Assembly: GCA_949130485.1 (NCBI GenBank)
Contig: OX422199.1
Coordinates: 4,760,402-4,824,401 of the forward strand
Length of the DNA: 64,000 nucleotides
Reading direction: 5' to 3'
DNA from: Agelas oroides
Taxonomy: Eukaryota > Porifera > Demospongiae > Agelasida > Agelasidae
Positions 43,797 to 54,816 of this stretch are shown piece by piece (within the stretch, counting starts at the first letter, position 1; each line of letters opens with the position of its first letter). The position numbers and the translations under genes were made by a program. The notes beneath the pieces are model-generated. The model saw nothing but the letters and a program-made list of their open reading frames with translations, was not told the origin of the DNA and searched no databases.

Positions 43797-44483
43797 GGCT
43801 GTCTATCACTGGACTGGATTACTGGACTGGACTTCTGGAATGGACTACTGGACTGACCTTTTTTGCACTAAAAATCATTTTTATGCCCTCTAACAAGATT
43901 TGTCTGCCTGTAGAATTGCATCCTAAGCTTTCCAACTGACTGCTTGCCAGCCTTGCCTCCAGCTCTTGCTGTCTTCTGTTTTTCGACCATATGTAGAAAG
44001 TGAGTCCAGCATCCATAATGTAAACTACTTGAGACAGTGGCTTCACTGGATTGATAAATGCAGGTCAGCTCCTGTTTGAGAAGATTGATCGTCCATGCTG
44101 CTTGTAGGTACCATAGCTTCACAGTACATTAATGAGTGATGAATATTAAGCATCTATTGGACACACTGTATCACTGCAAGTGTAATCTAGAACCAGAGCT
44201 GAACTGTGTCCTATTTATATGCTAGAACCTTCATGCAAGTTGGACACAGGTTGCCTCCTCAACATCTCAGGGAAGATAACCTGTAGCATTACATCACCCT
44301 TTGACTAATTATGCTTATTCTAAATGAGCCAGTTCCTGATTGAACTAAAACAGGATGCAGTTCTGCAGGTAAATGAATCTCATTTAGAGGCCATATAAAT
44401 GATTTTTAGTGCAAAAAAGGTCAGTCCAGTAGTCCATTCCAGTAGTCCATTCCAGCAGTCCAGTCCAGTGATTATAGACAGCC
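43797..44483. mobile_element. 687-bp TIR element with GGACT-rich subterminal repeats, copy 1
   Basis: Both ends start GGCTGTCTAT and continue through several ACTGGACTGGA-type units to CTGACC, then a conserved ACTAAAAATCATTT block, about 125 bp in inverted orientation. Related to the element at 46633-47376. The flanking nine bases do not match, so the duplication is lost or the copy has been rearranged. No ORF. Confidence 0.8.
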
Positions 44484-45019
44484 GTGCACTGTTAGCACTT
44501 CATATGCACATGCTTGTGCTACTTATGGCACAAATTAGTTATTGTATGGCTGCTCATGACACATGGCAAATATTCGCACAAGGGCCATACGGCCCACGTG
44601 CTTTGACATCACACAGTGCCAATAATTATTTGCTGTGTGGCACTCGCAACTGTACAATAACAAAGCAAACTTGTTGTTTCAGCAAAGTATCATGTACTAC
44701 AGTGTGAGAATTGAGTAATTTCTCAAGCATCCCACATACAAGCCGGCAGTACTTTCTTTGAATTACTACCTACCAATGCAGTTGCTACAGACCTCTCTCT
44801 GCTGAAAATGAGTAAATTTCACTAGCCTTCATATAAGCACTACATTTTTAAGTTAGCATGGGATGGATAGTCACATGTAACTGTTACTTGCTAAGCACTT
44901 TGCTGACGCAACAAACTTGTTTTTGCAGTATATGCATGGATCAAAAATAGTATTGTAAGAGCTAGACCAGTCGTATGTATATAGACAGTTGGTGTGAGAA
45001 ATATGGTCATGGAATGAGA
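44484..45019. other. No gene seen
   Basis: Unique-looking sequence between a TIR element and a minisatellite, with no recognisable coding or structural signal. Confidence 0.4.
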
Positions 45020-45560
45020 ATAGCATTGCACGACCAAGTAAGGCCGTGCACGACCAAGTAAGACCATGCACGACCAAGTAAGACCATGCACGACCAAGTA
45101 AGGCCATGCACGACCAAGTAAGACCGTGCACGACCAAGGCCATGCACGACCAAGTAAGGCCGTGCACGACCAAGGCCATGCATGACCAGTAAGACCATGC
45201 ACAACCAAGTAAGACCATGCACAACCAAGTAAGGCCATGAACGACCAAGTAAGACCATGCACGACCAAGTAAGGCCGTGCACGACCAAGTAAGGCCATGC
45301 ACGACCAAGGCCATGCACGACCAAGGCCTTGCACGACCAAGTAAGACCATGCACGACCAAGTAAGGCCGTGCACGACCAAGTAAGACCATGCACGACCAA
45401 GGCCGTGCACAACCAAGTAAGACCATGCACGACCAAGGCCATGCATGACCAAGTAAGACCATGCTGACCAAAGCCAAGACCATGCATGACCAAGTTAGGC
45501 CATGCATGACCAAGTAAGACCATGCTGACCAAAGCCAAGACCATGCATGACCAAGTTAGG
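45020..45560. repeat. 20/16-bp minisatellite
   Basis: Units of GCACGACCAAGTAAGACCAT (20 bp) alternate with a 16-bp version lacking GTAA. The right end has diverged TGCTGACCAAAGCCAAGACC units. Minus-strand frames stay open for up to 217 codons of HGLTWSCMV-type repeats, an effect of the unit lacking stops in that direction. Confidence 0.92.
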
Positions 45561-45864
45561 CCATGCTTCTTTGATATGGATAGTAGGAATTTTCACTACT
45601 ATGGCTTCACTCCTTGGTGGGAATGGGGCGTATATGGCTTAGCCCATGGTAGGAACATGGATAAATAGCTGCATGTGTAGTCAGGCTGGTATGGTCTGCT
45701 TTTTGTGATTGCTCGGTGTGACCATGTACTGTACTCAAAATGTGCATAATATATATGTAAGCAGACTCGCTCCCACAATGTCCTGCATTTGTCTAGTATT
45801 TTTTTGTTGCGGTCTATCTAGCTATACAGATGAGAAAATATCATGACATTAGCTACATTACATT
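45561..45864. other. Upstream spacer of the receptor-like locus
   Basis: About 300 bases without a confident exon. They end in the sequence directly before the first recognisable beta-helix codons. A signal-peptide exon would be expected upstream but was not identified. Confidence 0.3.
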
Positions 45865-46632
45865 TTGATCTGCCTTCTACCAACTACGGATTTTATCCTC
45901 ATTGAACACATAAGCAATTTTTCCTTAATAGGCGATGTCACTTTCACACCTAATGTACCTCAATCCGGCAGCAAAATCCAGTGCAATGGACAAGGTGGAT
46001 TCAGATTTTCAGCTGTAGAGAATCTCCTCATACGGAATCTTCACTTCAGCAATTGTGGAGCTTATCATAATGCTGCTGTAATTGCAACATTACTTTTCCA
46101 GTCAGTAACCAACCTCACAATATCTGGTGCTGCAGTGTACAACTCAACAGGCATTGGGCTGTATGCAGAGAATGTCGTCGGGAGTTCAATCATATCAAAC
46201 TCTTCATTCTTCTTCAATCGTGCATCTACTGAGCCAGTTGGAGGTAATCTGAGGCTTTTGTGGTCTATGGAATGCACTCGCAGTGTAGAACCACCAGCAT
46301 TTGTCATTGAAAACTCAACGTTTGCATATGGTCACAACAGGCAGGGTGCATCTGGGGGTATCCAGACTGATCTTAGCTTGTGTGAAAAGGTAAAGCTGTT
46401 CATTAGGCACTGTGTGATTCTAGGAAACTCAGGCGGTGCTGGCGGTAATCTGGGTATCACAATCTTAGATCACAGAAACTGGCATAAGCAAAAGGTAGAC
46501 ATTATCATTGAGGATACTAGCATACAACATGGAATGGCAGAAACTGGTGGTGGAATTGCTCTTGTTCTTAATAGCCAAGATGAGAAACTGGGTAATCACA
46601 CCGCAGTGCAAAAGAAGTATAAAGTAATCATC

Positions 46633-47376
46633 GGCCGTCTACAATCACTGGACTGGACTAGTGGACTGGACTGGTGGACTGGACTGGTGGACTGACATTA
46701 AAAATCATTTTTATGCTTTCTAATGAGACTCACTCGCCTGTAGGGTTGCATGATGCATAATATTACCCCCAAAACAGCTTTCTTCTTGGACAGACCTTTA
46801 TGCCAAAGTAGTAAATTTTTGATGGCAATAACCACTACATAACCTGGGCTTCATTTCCAAAAATTGTCAGGGTAGGGGAGGAGCAAAAGTGATCTAACGG
46901 TTAGTTAAAGATTTGAGGGAGCAACATCCTATGTTGTTGGTCCTCACAGGACAACTGACATTTGGTAGTCTAGATGATGCTTGTACGAAGGAACAAGTAT
47001 TGCACCGAGCATGCGATCAGATTGCTCACTGTATATATACACTTGTTACAATGTACAGTATGGTGTAATGACAACTAAAAACATTTACCAAACTACCAAA
47101 CCTCATCTGAAGTCTTAGGAACTGATGTCAGGTTCTGATTGTCTACACTACATCATAGAGGAGAAAAACATTACACACTGGGTACAAAGACCCTCATGAA
47201 TACTGTATGGGTAGTGAGTTATTTGCTCTGGGACCATGTATGTAGCTAGAAACAAACCTGCAGGGCTTCCACACAATCCAACAGGTGAGTGAGTGTCATT
47301 GGAAAGCATAAAAATGATTTTTAGTGTCAGTCCACCAGTCCAGTCCACTAGTCCAGTCCAGTGATTGTAGACGGCC
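46633..47376. mobile_element. 744-bp TIR element, copy 2, with 9-bp duplication
   Basis: Inverted ends of about 110 bp start GGCCGTCTACAATCACTGG. The left end has one extra 13-bp GGACTGGTGGACT unit. Perfect flanking duplication GTAATCATC (46624-46632 and 47377-47385). It interrupts the beta-helix coding region, which resumes in ISNSTF-type sequence to the right. No transposase inside. Superfamily not recognised; 9-bp duplications occur in Mutator-, Merlin- and AcademH-type elements. Confidence 0.88.
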
Positions 47377-47423
47377 GTAATCATCTCAAACTCTACCTTC
47401 ACATCCAACAGAGCTTATCATCA

Positions 47424-47454
47424 TGGTGGTGGTGGTGGTGGTGGTGGTGGTGGT
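47424..47454. repeat. (GGT)n microsatellite coding polyglycine
   Basis: About ten GGT units within the beta-helix frame, giving a glycine run where a natural GGG motif of the repeats would sit. Confidence 0.9.
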
Positions 47455-49409
47455 GTATTTGTGGCAGCAGATTTTTCCATTCTTAGACTGGAGGTTTCCG
47501 ATACAACTTTCCTACACAATTCAGCGTTAGGTAGCACTGGTGGAGGTGTTTCAATTGTGACAAAATGTAGCCATTTCTATAGCTTTGAGCCAGAACTAGC
47601 AACTTTGCTCATTTCAGATTCTGTTTTTGCTAACAACACTGCAATACATGGAGGGGGGCTCAACATTAGATCCGAGCACTCTTATGTCATTACTTGTGTC
47701 AAGAGTCGTTTCACCACTGTAATACAAGATACAGCATTCACTGACAATGCTGCCATATACAGTAGTTCAGCCATGAGCTTTTCAATTAGCTCAATACAGA
47801 CACCAAATTACAAAAAATGTACACTTTCTCAGAAATCGAATAAATGTGATAATTTCGCCTTTTTCTTACGAACATTCGGACAGGTTGGGGGGTTTTGCGA
47901 CTGTCAGTATAGTAAATGTTACAATAACAAACTGCTCATATTGTGAAAATCTGGGCACAGCTTTGGTAACAGTTGGTAGCAACATCCTTTTCACTGGTAA
48001 TAGCAGCTTCACAAACAACACTAGCAACAGAGGTGGAGGTATGGCAATGTCTTCCAGCTACATGGTTCTCTCACTTCATTCACGTCTTTGGTTTCAGAAC
48101 AATTGTGCACTTTTTGGAGGTGCTATTTACATTCAAGAACAGGAGTTGTTTAGTTTCAATGAACCTTGCTTTTTTGTACCCACTTATCTTAGCAATGGAA
48201 CAGTGTCTGAACCAAGTGTGAAGCACTTATACTTTGAGGGTAACACTGCTCAATATGCAGGTGACGTCTTGTTTGGTGGAAGAATAGATACATGCACCTT
48301 ACTTTCAAATGGTAACAATCAGTTCACTGGTGCTTCCTTTGATACACTTTCTAGTCTTGCTAGCCAAGTTGGTGATTCTGTGGTAGAAATATAGGGTACT
48401 GGGATATCAGGCATATATCTTTGATCATATTTGCTTGTTGCATCATTCTTCTACATTTCGTTCTGCTTTCTCTATTGCTGTTTATTCAGCGTTTGCAGCG
48501 ATCCTCACACCTCAAGTGTATGTCATGGGTTTCGAGGTTTAAGCCTTACTTTGATGCATACACTGCCCCACACAAGGATAGGTATCGTTTCTGGACTGGA
48601 TTATTATTACTATTTCGAAGCATCCTGTTTGTATTCAGCCTATTTAGTCCCACTTTTAGTCTTTTTGCAATTGTGCTAGGTGCTTGTTGCCTTCTGATGT
48701 TGGGATGGTGTTTTGGTGGAGTACACAAACATAATGTGCTAAATGTCTTGGAACCATTCCTTCTTCTGAACTTGGTTTTCATCGCTGTGTTTACAATCTA
48801 TGCCCAAAGCAGTGGGAGCCAGTGGATGAGAATTTCCATGGTCTATACTTCTGTTGGTACAGTGTTTATTTTGTTCCTCACAATCACAATCTACCAAATT
48901 GTTTCTTCCAACCCTGGGATCAAAAGATGCATATGTCGTTTTAGACAATGAATCAGTAATTGCAAGTGTTGTTGCCAGCACCAGAGGGAGCTGAGTACCA
49001 TTGGGTCTCCTGTTCCACATTCAAGTCATCTATTGAAGCCACTAACCCTCACATTTGACAAAGATTCAGAAGCTGTATTGATAGAAGAAAACAATAGCCA
49101 GGCAAGGATTCAGCGAGTCATCATGGATGAAGATGGTGAACTCACACTGATGGTTGAAGATTGTGAGAGCCAGTCCGGAATGTCAACATGGAAACAAACT
49201 GATTCAGATGAACCCACACTGGTAGAGGAGGACGAGAGCTTTCAAGCTACAATAAGCACTCAGAGAGTTACCGAAGAAACCATAGTTGAATTCATACAGT
49301 CATGCGACAATTCACCAACCAACTTTGTTGGAAGACAGTTGTGAATCTGATATTGACAGCAGTGTTGATGTGTTAAAGTTACAATGAAGGGAATGAAATG
49401 AACCTGGGC

Positions 49410-52349
49410 AAAAGACTAAGCCGATTGAAAGTGACAGATCTAATGAAGTATTCAATCCATCACTTGTAGCTGCCAATGAGCATCATCCATTTACTCACAT
49501 GCGACCATTGACACTCACACTGTATAACCATAATGAGGCTTCTGCTCTCAGCAAGGTTCATGAACCAGGCTTTGGTAATGTACAGCATTCGATTCTGCAG
49601 CAACATTCAGGTAAACTTACATATGTACACAATTTCTATAATTTCCTTTAACTGTTCAACTGCTATCTTTGTTGGTGCTTGCACATTATTCTTCGTTTGC
49701 CTTGTTTCTGTATTCTCACTCTTTGTTTTGGGCAGCCTTTATATTAGCCGCATGGCTAGGTGGCTTCACCCTTGTATACACTCCTGGTGTTGTACAGAAC
49801 TTGTATAAAGGAAAAAAATTTAATATTTCTTTTTTCTCCAGCTGCTACCTCAACTGACTCAGGTCTGACTCATACGTCATCTGAACTGACTCAAACCTCA
49901 TCAGAACTCACTTTACAGCTTCCTCCAGTAGTTCCATATTTAGACCCAATCGAGGTAATCACGTTTGACCATAGTGGTGGAGAGTACATAAATAAAGCAC
50001 ACAGCATCATCATTAGGGTTCCTCGAGGTGCTATTCCCAAAGGTGTTAAGGTCGGTATTGAGGTTGGTGTCACATTGCATGGTCCCTTCAGCTTCCCTCA
50101 GAATACAAAACCAGTATCTCCCATTGTATGGCTTTGCATGCAGCAAGATGTTCATTTGAGAAAGCCAGTAGAAGTAGTCCTACCCCATTGTATCCGTGGG
50201 CTTAAAGAAGGAGAGCATGATGACCTTGAACTGAGATTCCTGAAAGCGAACCATCATGAAGATGTCGTTACAAGTGAAGGGCAATGTGCTTACCACTTTC
50301 TTCCTCTGGAAGGAGAGGCCACATTCACACCTAGCTGTGGAACTGTTTACACACAACACTTTTGCTTCCTCTGTATAAGTGCTAAAAAAATCACGTGAAG
50401 TTGTTCAAAGGTCAGGCTACTGCTTGTCTTGTGTGATCCCTCATCCATGGCCAGCATCACAATCACAGATGTTCATCTACTTCTGTGTAACATACTTCAC
50501 GAAAACATGCCTTAAAGTAAGTTGTCCTACTCCTAAATCAATTTTGTTCATAATCTACTTGCATGTATTTTAATGTTTGCATTTTGCAGATGATTGAGAG
50601 ACAGTATTCCACAGGATTCCGGATTGAAAGACGAGAGTTTTACTTTGCCTCAGCTACAGACATATCAGCATTGAGTGAGACATTCCCAAGGGATGGTTTG
50701 CAATTCTCTGAGGTAGCTATAAGTGATTTTATCATGCCTGTGTTTCATCATGATTGCAGCAAGAGGTTGGGCAGGTTGGGTTTTGGACCACATGGACCCA
50801 GCTTGCACATGCACACAAGTAGAGTGAATATGATAAGCTGGGCCATCCCCAAAACTGACAAAAGCAATGCTGCACCAGGCTTTTGGGCTGTTTAACAGCC
50901 ATTTAGGTTCACTCAATAGCCACTCCTTCAATGCAACAAAGCAAACTTAGTTGCATGTATAGGCTACAGCTGGACAAAAAAGTGTGATATTACTAGATCT
51001 ATTTATCTCAAGGTGGTCATCTAGTGAATCAGAATCCTGCTTCCCAAAAGACATTGATAAAAAGGAGCATGCCATAGACACCTCCTGCTGTGTGCACTAA
51101 GTGATCATCACCTCACAATGTGGATATGTAGTTAGCAACTATTGAAATCCTGCTGACCAAGAACTATAGAAAATATGATGTTTTTGGTCCAAAAATGTCC
51201 TTAGCAGTGACGTCTTAAATTTTGTAACATTTTCCTGGGGGAGTACCCCCCAGGACCCCACTACCTGCTGCGTGCTTACCACTTTGGCCACACCACCTTT
51301 AAATAGCTATATGGCTTTGTTCATTATGTATTCAACAGTCTGTATGGGATGCTATTCATTTTATACCTGCTTCTTACCTCATGATCTGGGTATATTACTC
51401 ACTCCCTGTGTCATTATTAAGCTGTTCATTGTGATATTACCATTTGCAATTAATGATCAAATCCATAATGATTCAATGCATGAGATTCCTATATATCTAC
51501 ATGTGTGATTCTGTTGCTGAAAATAAGGGGGCTAAGGTGAAACATCAAAATTTTATGCTGATCTTCTTATAGTATTATTGCAGGTACTTTTATTAGTTAC
51601 TGCATATACACATAAAGATCTCAAAATATGTAGCCATCTTATCTTTTGCCAGATGATTGAGGCACATGAAGTTGACTTTTGGGATAGAGATGCTGAACAA
51701 CTGGAGTTGATGGAAGAGAGGAGACCACTCTTCACTGTGTGTGTGACAGGTAGCACTGCTACAGGACCCTCATCTCTCCAAGTGAAATTTGCAGGCAGTC
51801 AACAAAAGCTGAATACAGAAATTATGCTACCATATGTACAAAGAGAAGGTACATAATGTGTGGATACTATTTAATGTGGGAGAAGAGAGCCATCTTCTCT
51901 ACTAAAACGCAATTTTACTTTTTCAAACATACACGGGTCTGAATGATTCAAGACTTACAAATACCTTGTGGAAAAATGAAGGTGCGCATTTGTGATAGCA
52001 CTTGTATGTATATACGTCACTTGATCAAATTATGATGTTCTGTTTTGTTTCAGATGTTGGTGTGGGTCTACCCTATGCTCCTTCCGACCAAGACCTCATG
52101 AACTATGTGGTAGCAAATATCCCCACCAAGTGGAAAGAAGTTGGTGTTCAGTTAGGGCTAGCCCACGAGTGTCTGGAACGAACGGAAGCTGAGAACAGAA
52201 ATCAGCAGTATTGTTTCTTTGATGTTCTCAATAAATGGAAAAAGAATGCATCGCCACCTTATACATGGGCCACACTCATTGATGGACTGCTGCAACCATC
52301 TGTTAATCAAAAACTACTGGCACAGACATTGAGTAAAAAATTTAGTTGA
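49410..52349 (+). CDS. ZU5 and death-domain cytoplasmic region
   Basis: Exons: about 49410-49610 (ESDRSNEVFNPS to ILQQHS), 49842-50516, 50590-50710, 51653-51848 and 52054-52349, with consistent GT-AG junctions and phases. The ZU5 domain spans about 49930-50390 (SGGEYINKAHSIIIRVPRG, IPKGVKVGIEVGV). A UPA-like linker follows (YCLSCVIPHPWP, FRIERREFYFAS, EVDFWDRDAEQLELMEE). The C-terminal death domain, 52054-52346, includes IPTKWKEVGVQLGLAHECLE. ZU5-UPA-death is the order in UNC5, ankyrin and PIDD proteins, which signal through death-domain assembly (known). A run of seven A at about 50382-50388 shifts the frame by one. Losing one A would rejoin ISAK to SREVV, so this may be a sequencing error. 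The region probably forms the cytoplasmic part of the upstream membrane protein (inference). Confidence 0.7.
50711..51652. other. Long intron with repeat debris
   Basis: Intron between two exons that both begin ATGATTGAG. It contains a TTTTCCTGGGGGAGTACCCCCCAGGA palindrome-like block (about 51230-51256, given only in part here) related to the C-rich debris at 21.6 kb and 61.9 kb, suggesting a small inserted element. Confidence 0.4.
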
Positions 52350-54816
52350 ATTGTGGCAATAATTTTGTGTATTTGGCTGTGAGATAGTGTTGCAACAACA
52401 CAATTAAAAATATGGTATATTTTGGACCAGCACTAATTATGTAAACTCGTTAGCAAGGTGGGACGGGGAAGAACCTACAGAAGTGATTGGCAGAACACAG
52501 GGCAGCAGGAAGTAGAGGAGATAGACATAATGAGAGTACATGCATCAGACCACAAGAATAGACTGGGAAGGAACCAGGGTCCTGGAACAGGGACAAGAGT
52601 CTCACTGCTTGGAGAGGAGGGCCTTGCAGGCCATGCACATACAGATCCCACCTAGCTAAGAGACTAGCTACAACATACATTCAATACTTGTGATTATATT
52701 ATTGTAGCTACAAACATTTGCACTTTAGGTTGTAAAGTTTGTGCTTAGAATTATAAGTTAGAGTTTGGGTCTCCATCACGTGTGTTTATTGCTAGCAATT
52801 CTGCTTGAATCCAGTGATTTTTTTTTTTTTTGGCTATCTGTATTTTTTCGTTGCATGAAGTAGAAATCAGTGAAAGATGATGCAGTCTGTAATCACTGGC
52901 TGAATGAGGCAATCACTTCTAGCTGGCACTCTTCTATTGAAAAAGCGCATATTGGGACGCCCTCCTTCCTCATATATGCAGGGAGTGATTGGATAACCCT
53001 CGTACTGCAGTCCTCTACAATCACACTGATCCTGGAGGACATGAAAGATTCCAGCAGAGATTCCCCCTATTAGTTTCATGGCTTGAGTGCACAACAAGAA
53101 AAAACCCCAAAAAACAAACAACAAAAGAACAACAAAAAAAAGAAAATACTACAGTCATAGTAGTTGCCTTGGCAGAATGAATGGCTACATTGTGTTGCCT
53201 TTGAGAAGCTTAAAAATTTTACTCAGGCTTGCCATCACAAATAAATGATACTCTGAGAGGAGTGCTAGGGGATAGTTTGTGCAGTCTGACACTGTCTCAT
53301 ACAAATGAACCTTGGGAACAAGGCTAAAGCTATATAGCTCAAAAAGTACGGGTAGTGGTTACAAACCTAGTTCCCCCTCAAATGATCCTTTTCAAATTAT
53401 CCTCTTTACTGTAATGTTGTTTGCCCACCACCCCAGTACAACTATGCCATAGGTTGGTAATACACATATCATGATGTATTTGTAAGGTTTCTTGCATGTT
53501 GAAGACACACTGACCATCGAGGGAAATTTTGTGAGTTTCAGGGTGCAGCTGAAAGGACAGACAAAACTGTAGATCAAGTCAACCATGTTTGTGAAAAACA
53601 CATGAGCTATGAATATGTATATTTGAAGTGACACAATAACAGCTGTGGTATTTTGGATATTTATTCCCAAATACCACAGTAATGTCAGATTGGGCTAGAA
53701 TTAGATAGATTTCTACTAATTTCATTTGCAAGTGCATTTCAGACAAAATCGGAACATTTTATATGGCTACAGTCTGAGTGGGTTGTAACATTCTGAAGGT
53801 AGTACTAAACATGATATCTACAAAGCATGCATGACAACTACATGTAGCATATAATACTATAGAGCGACACTGGGGTTCTTCGTTGTTTCTTGATTCTCAC
53901 AATAGTAACAACAGTTTCAATGCAACAACTTCTATAATGTTTGTGGCAACACATGTAAATAATGAGACCATTTTCACAGAAAATAGTGATATCACATAAA
54001 AGATTGGTATGATTACAGAAATGGAGTACAACATAGTTTGTTTAAGGCTCAGAAATGTCAGACTTTTACTTCCTGTTTAGACAACAAATCTGGCTCTCCA
54101 ACTCGGAGATGATCTTTCGAGCTTACATTATTAGATATCAGCTCGTGAAATTCCGACCTGCAATTAAGAGTGAACAGTTTGTCCTATATAATTGTATTAC
54201 ATATATTATTAGGTTTCAGTAGTGTGCAGAGGTGTCAGAAACATTTGAAAGTGGCGCGGCCAGGGCAGTGCCATTTTTGAAAAAGGCTCTAAGTTTCAAC
54301 AAATTGGATCCTAGCTTGGGACAATGTCAGAGGTGGATCTGCTTGGTTCTTCTGTTCTTTACCTACACAACAGGCTACCGTTGATCTTCATTTAAGATTA
54401 CTTCAATGTTCATCATAACTGTCTGTCTGTATCCACTTATTAAGTAAATAAAATGACTACAGTGTTCAAAGGGGAGCTGAAATCAACAATAGTTATGAAT
54501 ACTTATTAACATGCCAGCTTTGGTGGGAATTAAACTAACAAGATATCAAAGCTTCTCCCAGCCCCTGTTAATAATTTTAGCACGATGGCAACACATAATC
54601 ATTTGGTTCCAAATCTCTATTGCACTGTAATGTAACCAGCCATGGGGTATGCTGACCATGTCATATGTCCATAAAAGCAGTGTGATGAGGGTAGCATAGT
54701 TGTGGTAGCAGGTCTGGTACTAAGAGAACAAACACTATTTCTATGCCCGTTTCATTCTAGTATTACATACAGCAAAAATAATTTGCAATTATGAAGCACT
54801 CATGAAGCATAGAAAC
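52350..54816. other. Intergenic, no gene identified
   Basis: A 65-codon plus-strand frame at 52458-52655 has no motif. A CCTTGGGAACAAGGCTA word at about 53311 resembles one end of the TAGCCTCG family but has no partner. A T-run and an A-rich stretch (about 52819, 53097-53145) are low complexity. Confidence 0.4.

Larger units (their letters stand above)
45865..49344 (+). pseudogene. Beta-helix and multi-membrane-helix surface protein, damaged
   Basis: The extracellular part has right-handed beta-helix type repeats: NLTISGAAVYNSTGIG, FVIENSTFAYGHNRQGASGG, FANNTAIHGGGLNIRS, FTNNTSNRGGGMAMSS, ALFGGAIYI. The hydrophobic part 48421-48951 has about five membrane segments and the marker RFKPYFDAYTAPHKDRYRFW. 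One TGA (48949-48951) follows, after which the same frame continues as an acidic cytoplasmic tail to 49344. Damage: the 744-bp element at 46633, frameshifts near 47870 and 48400, and apparent loss of the region linking beta-helix to membrane part. I recall many such genes in sponges, function unknown. The next exons encode ZU5 and death domains on the same strand. Confidence 0.6.

Noticed and set aside
44871-45544. Long minus-strand open frames rich in HGL, TWSC and GRAW repeats
   Set aside because: An artefact of the 20/16-bp minisatellite, open in several frames with no domain.
53311-53328. CCTTGGGAACAAGGCTA as an end of a TAGCCTCG-family element
   Set aside because: No matching opposite end or duplication within a reasonable distance.
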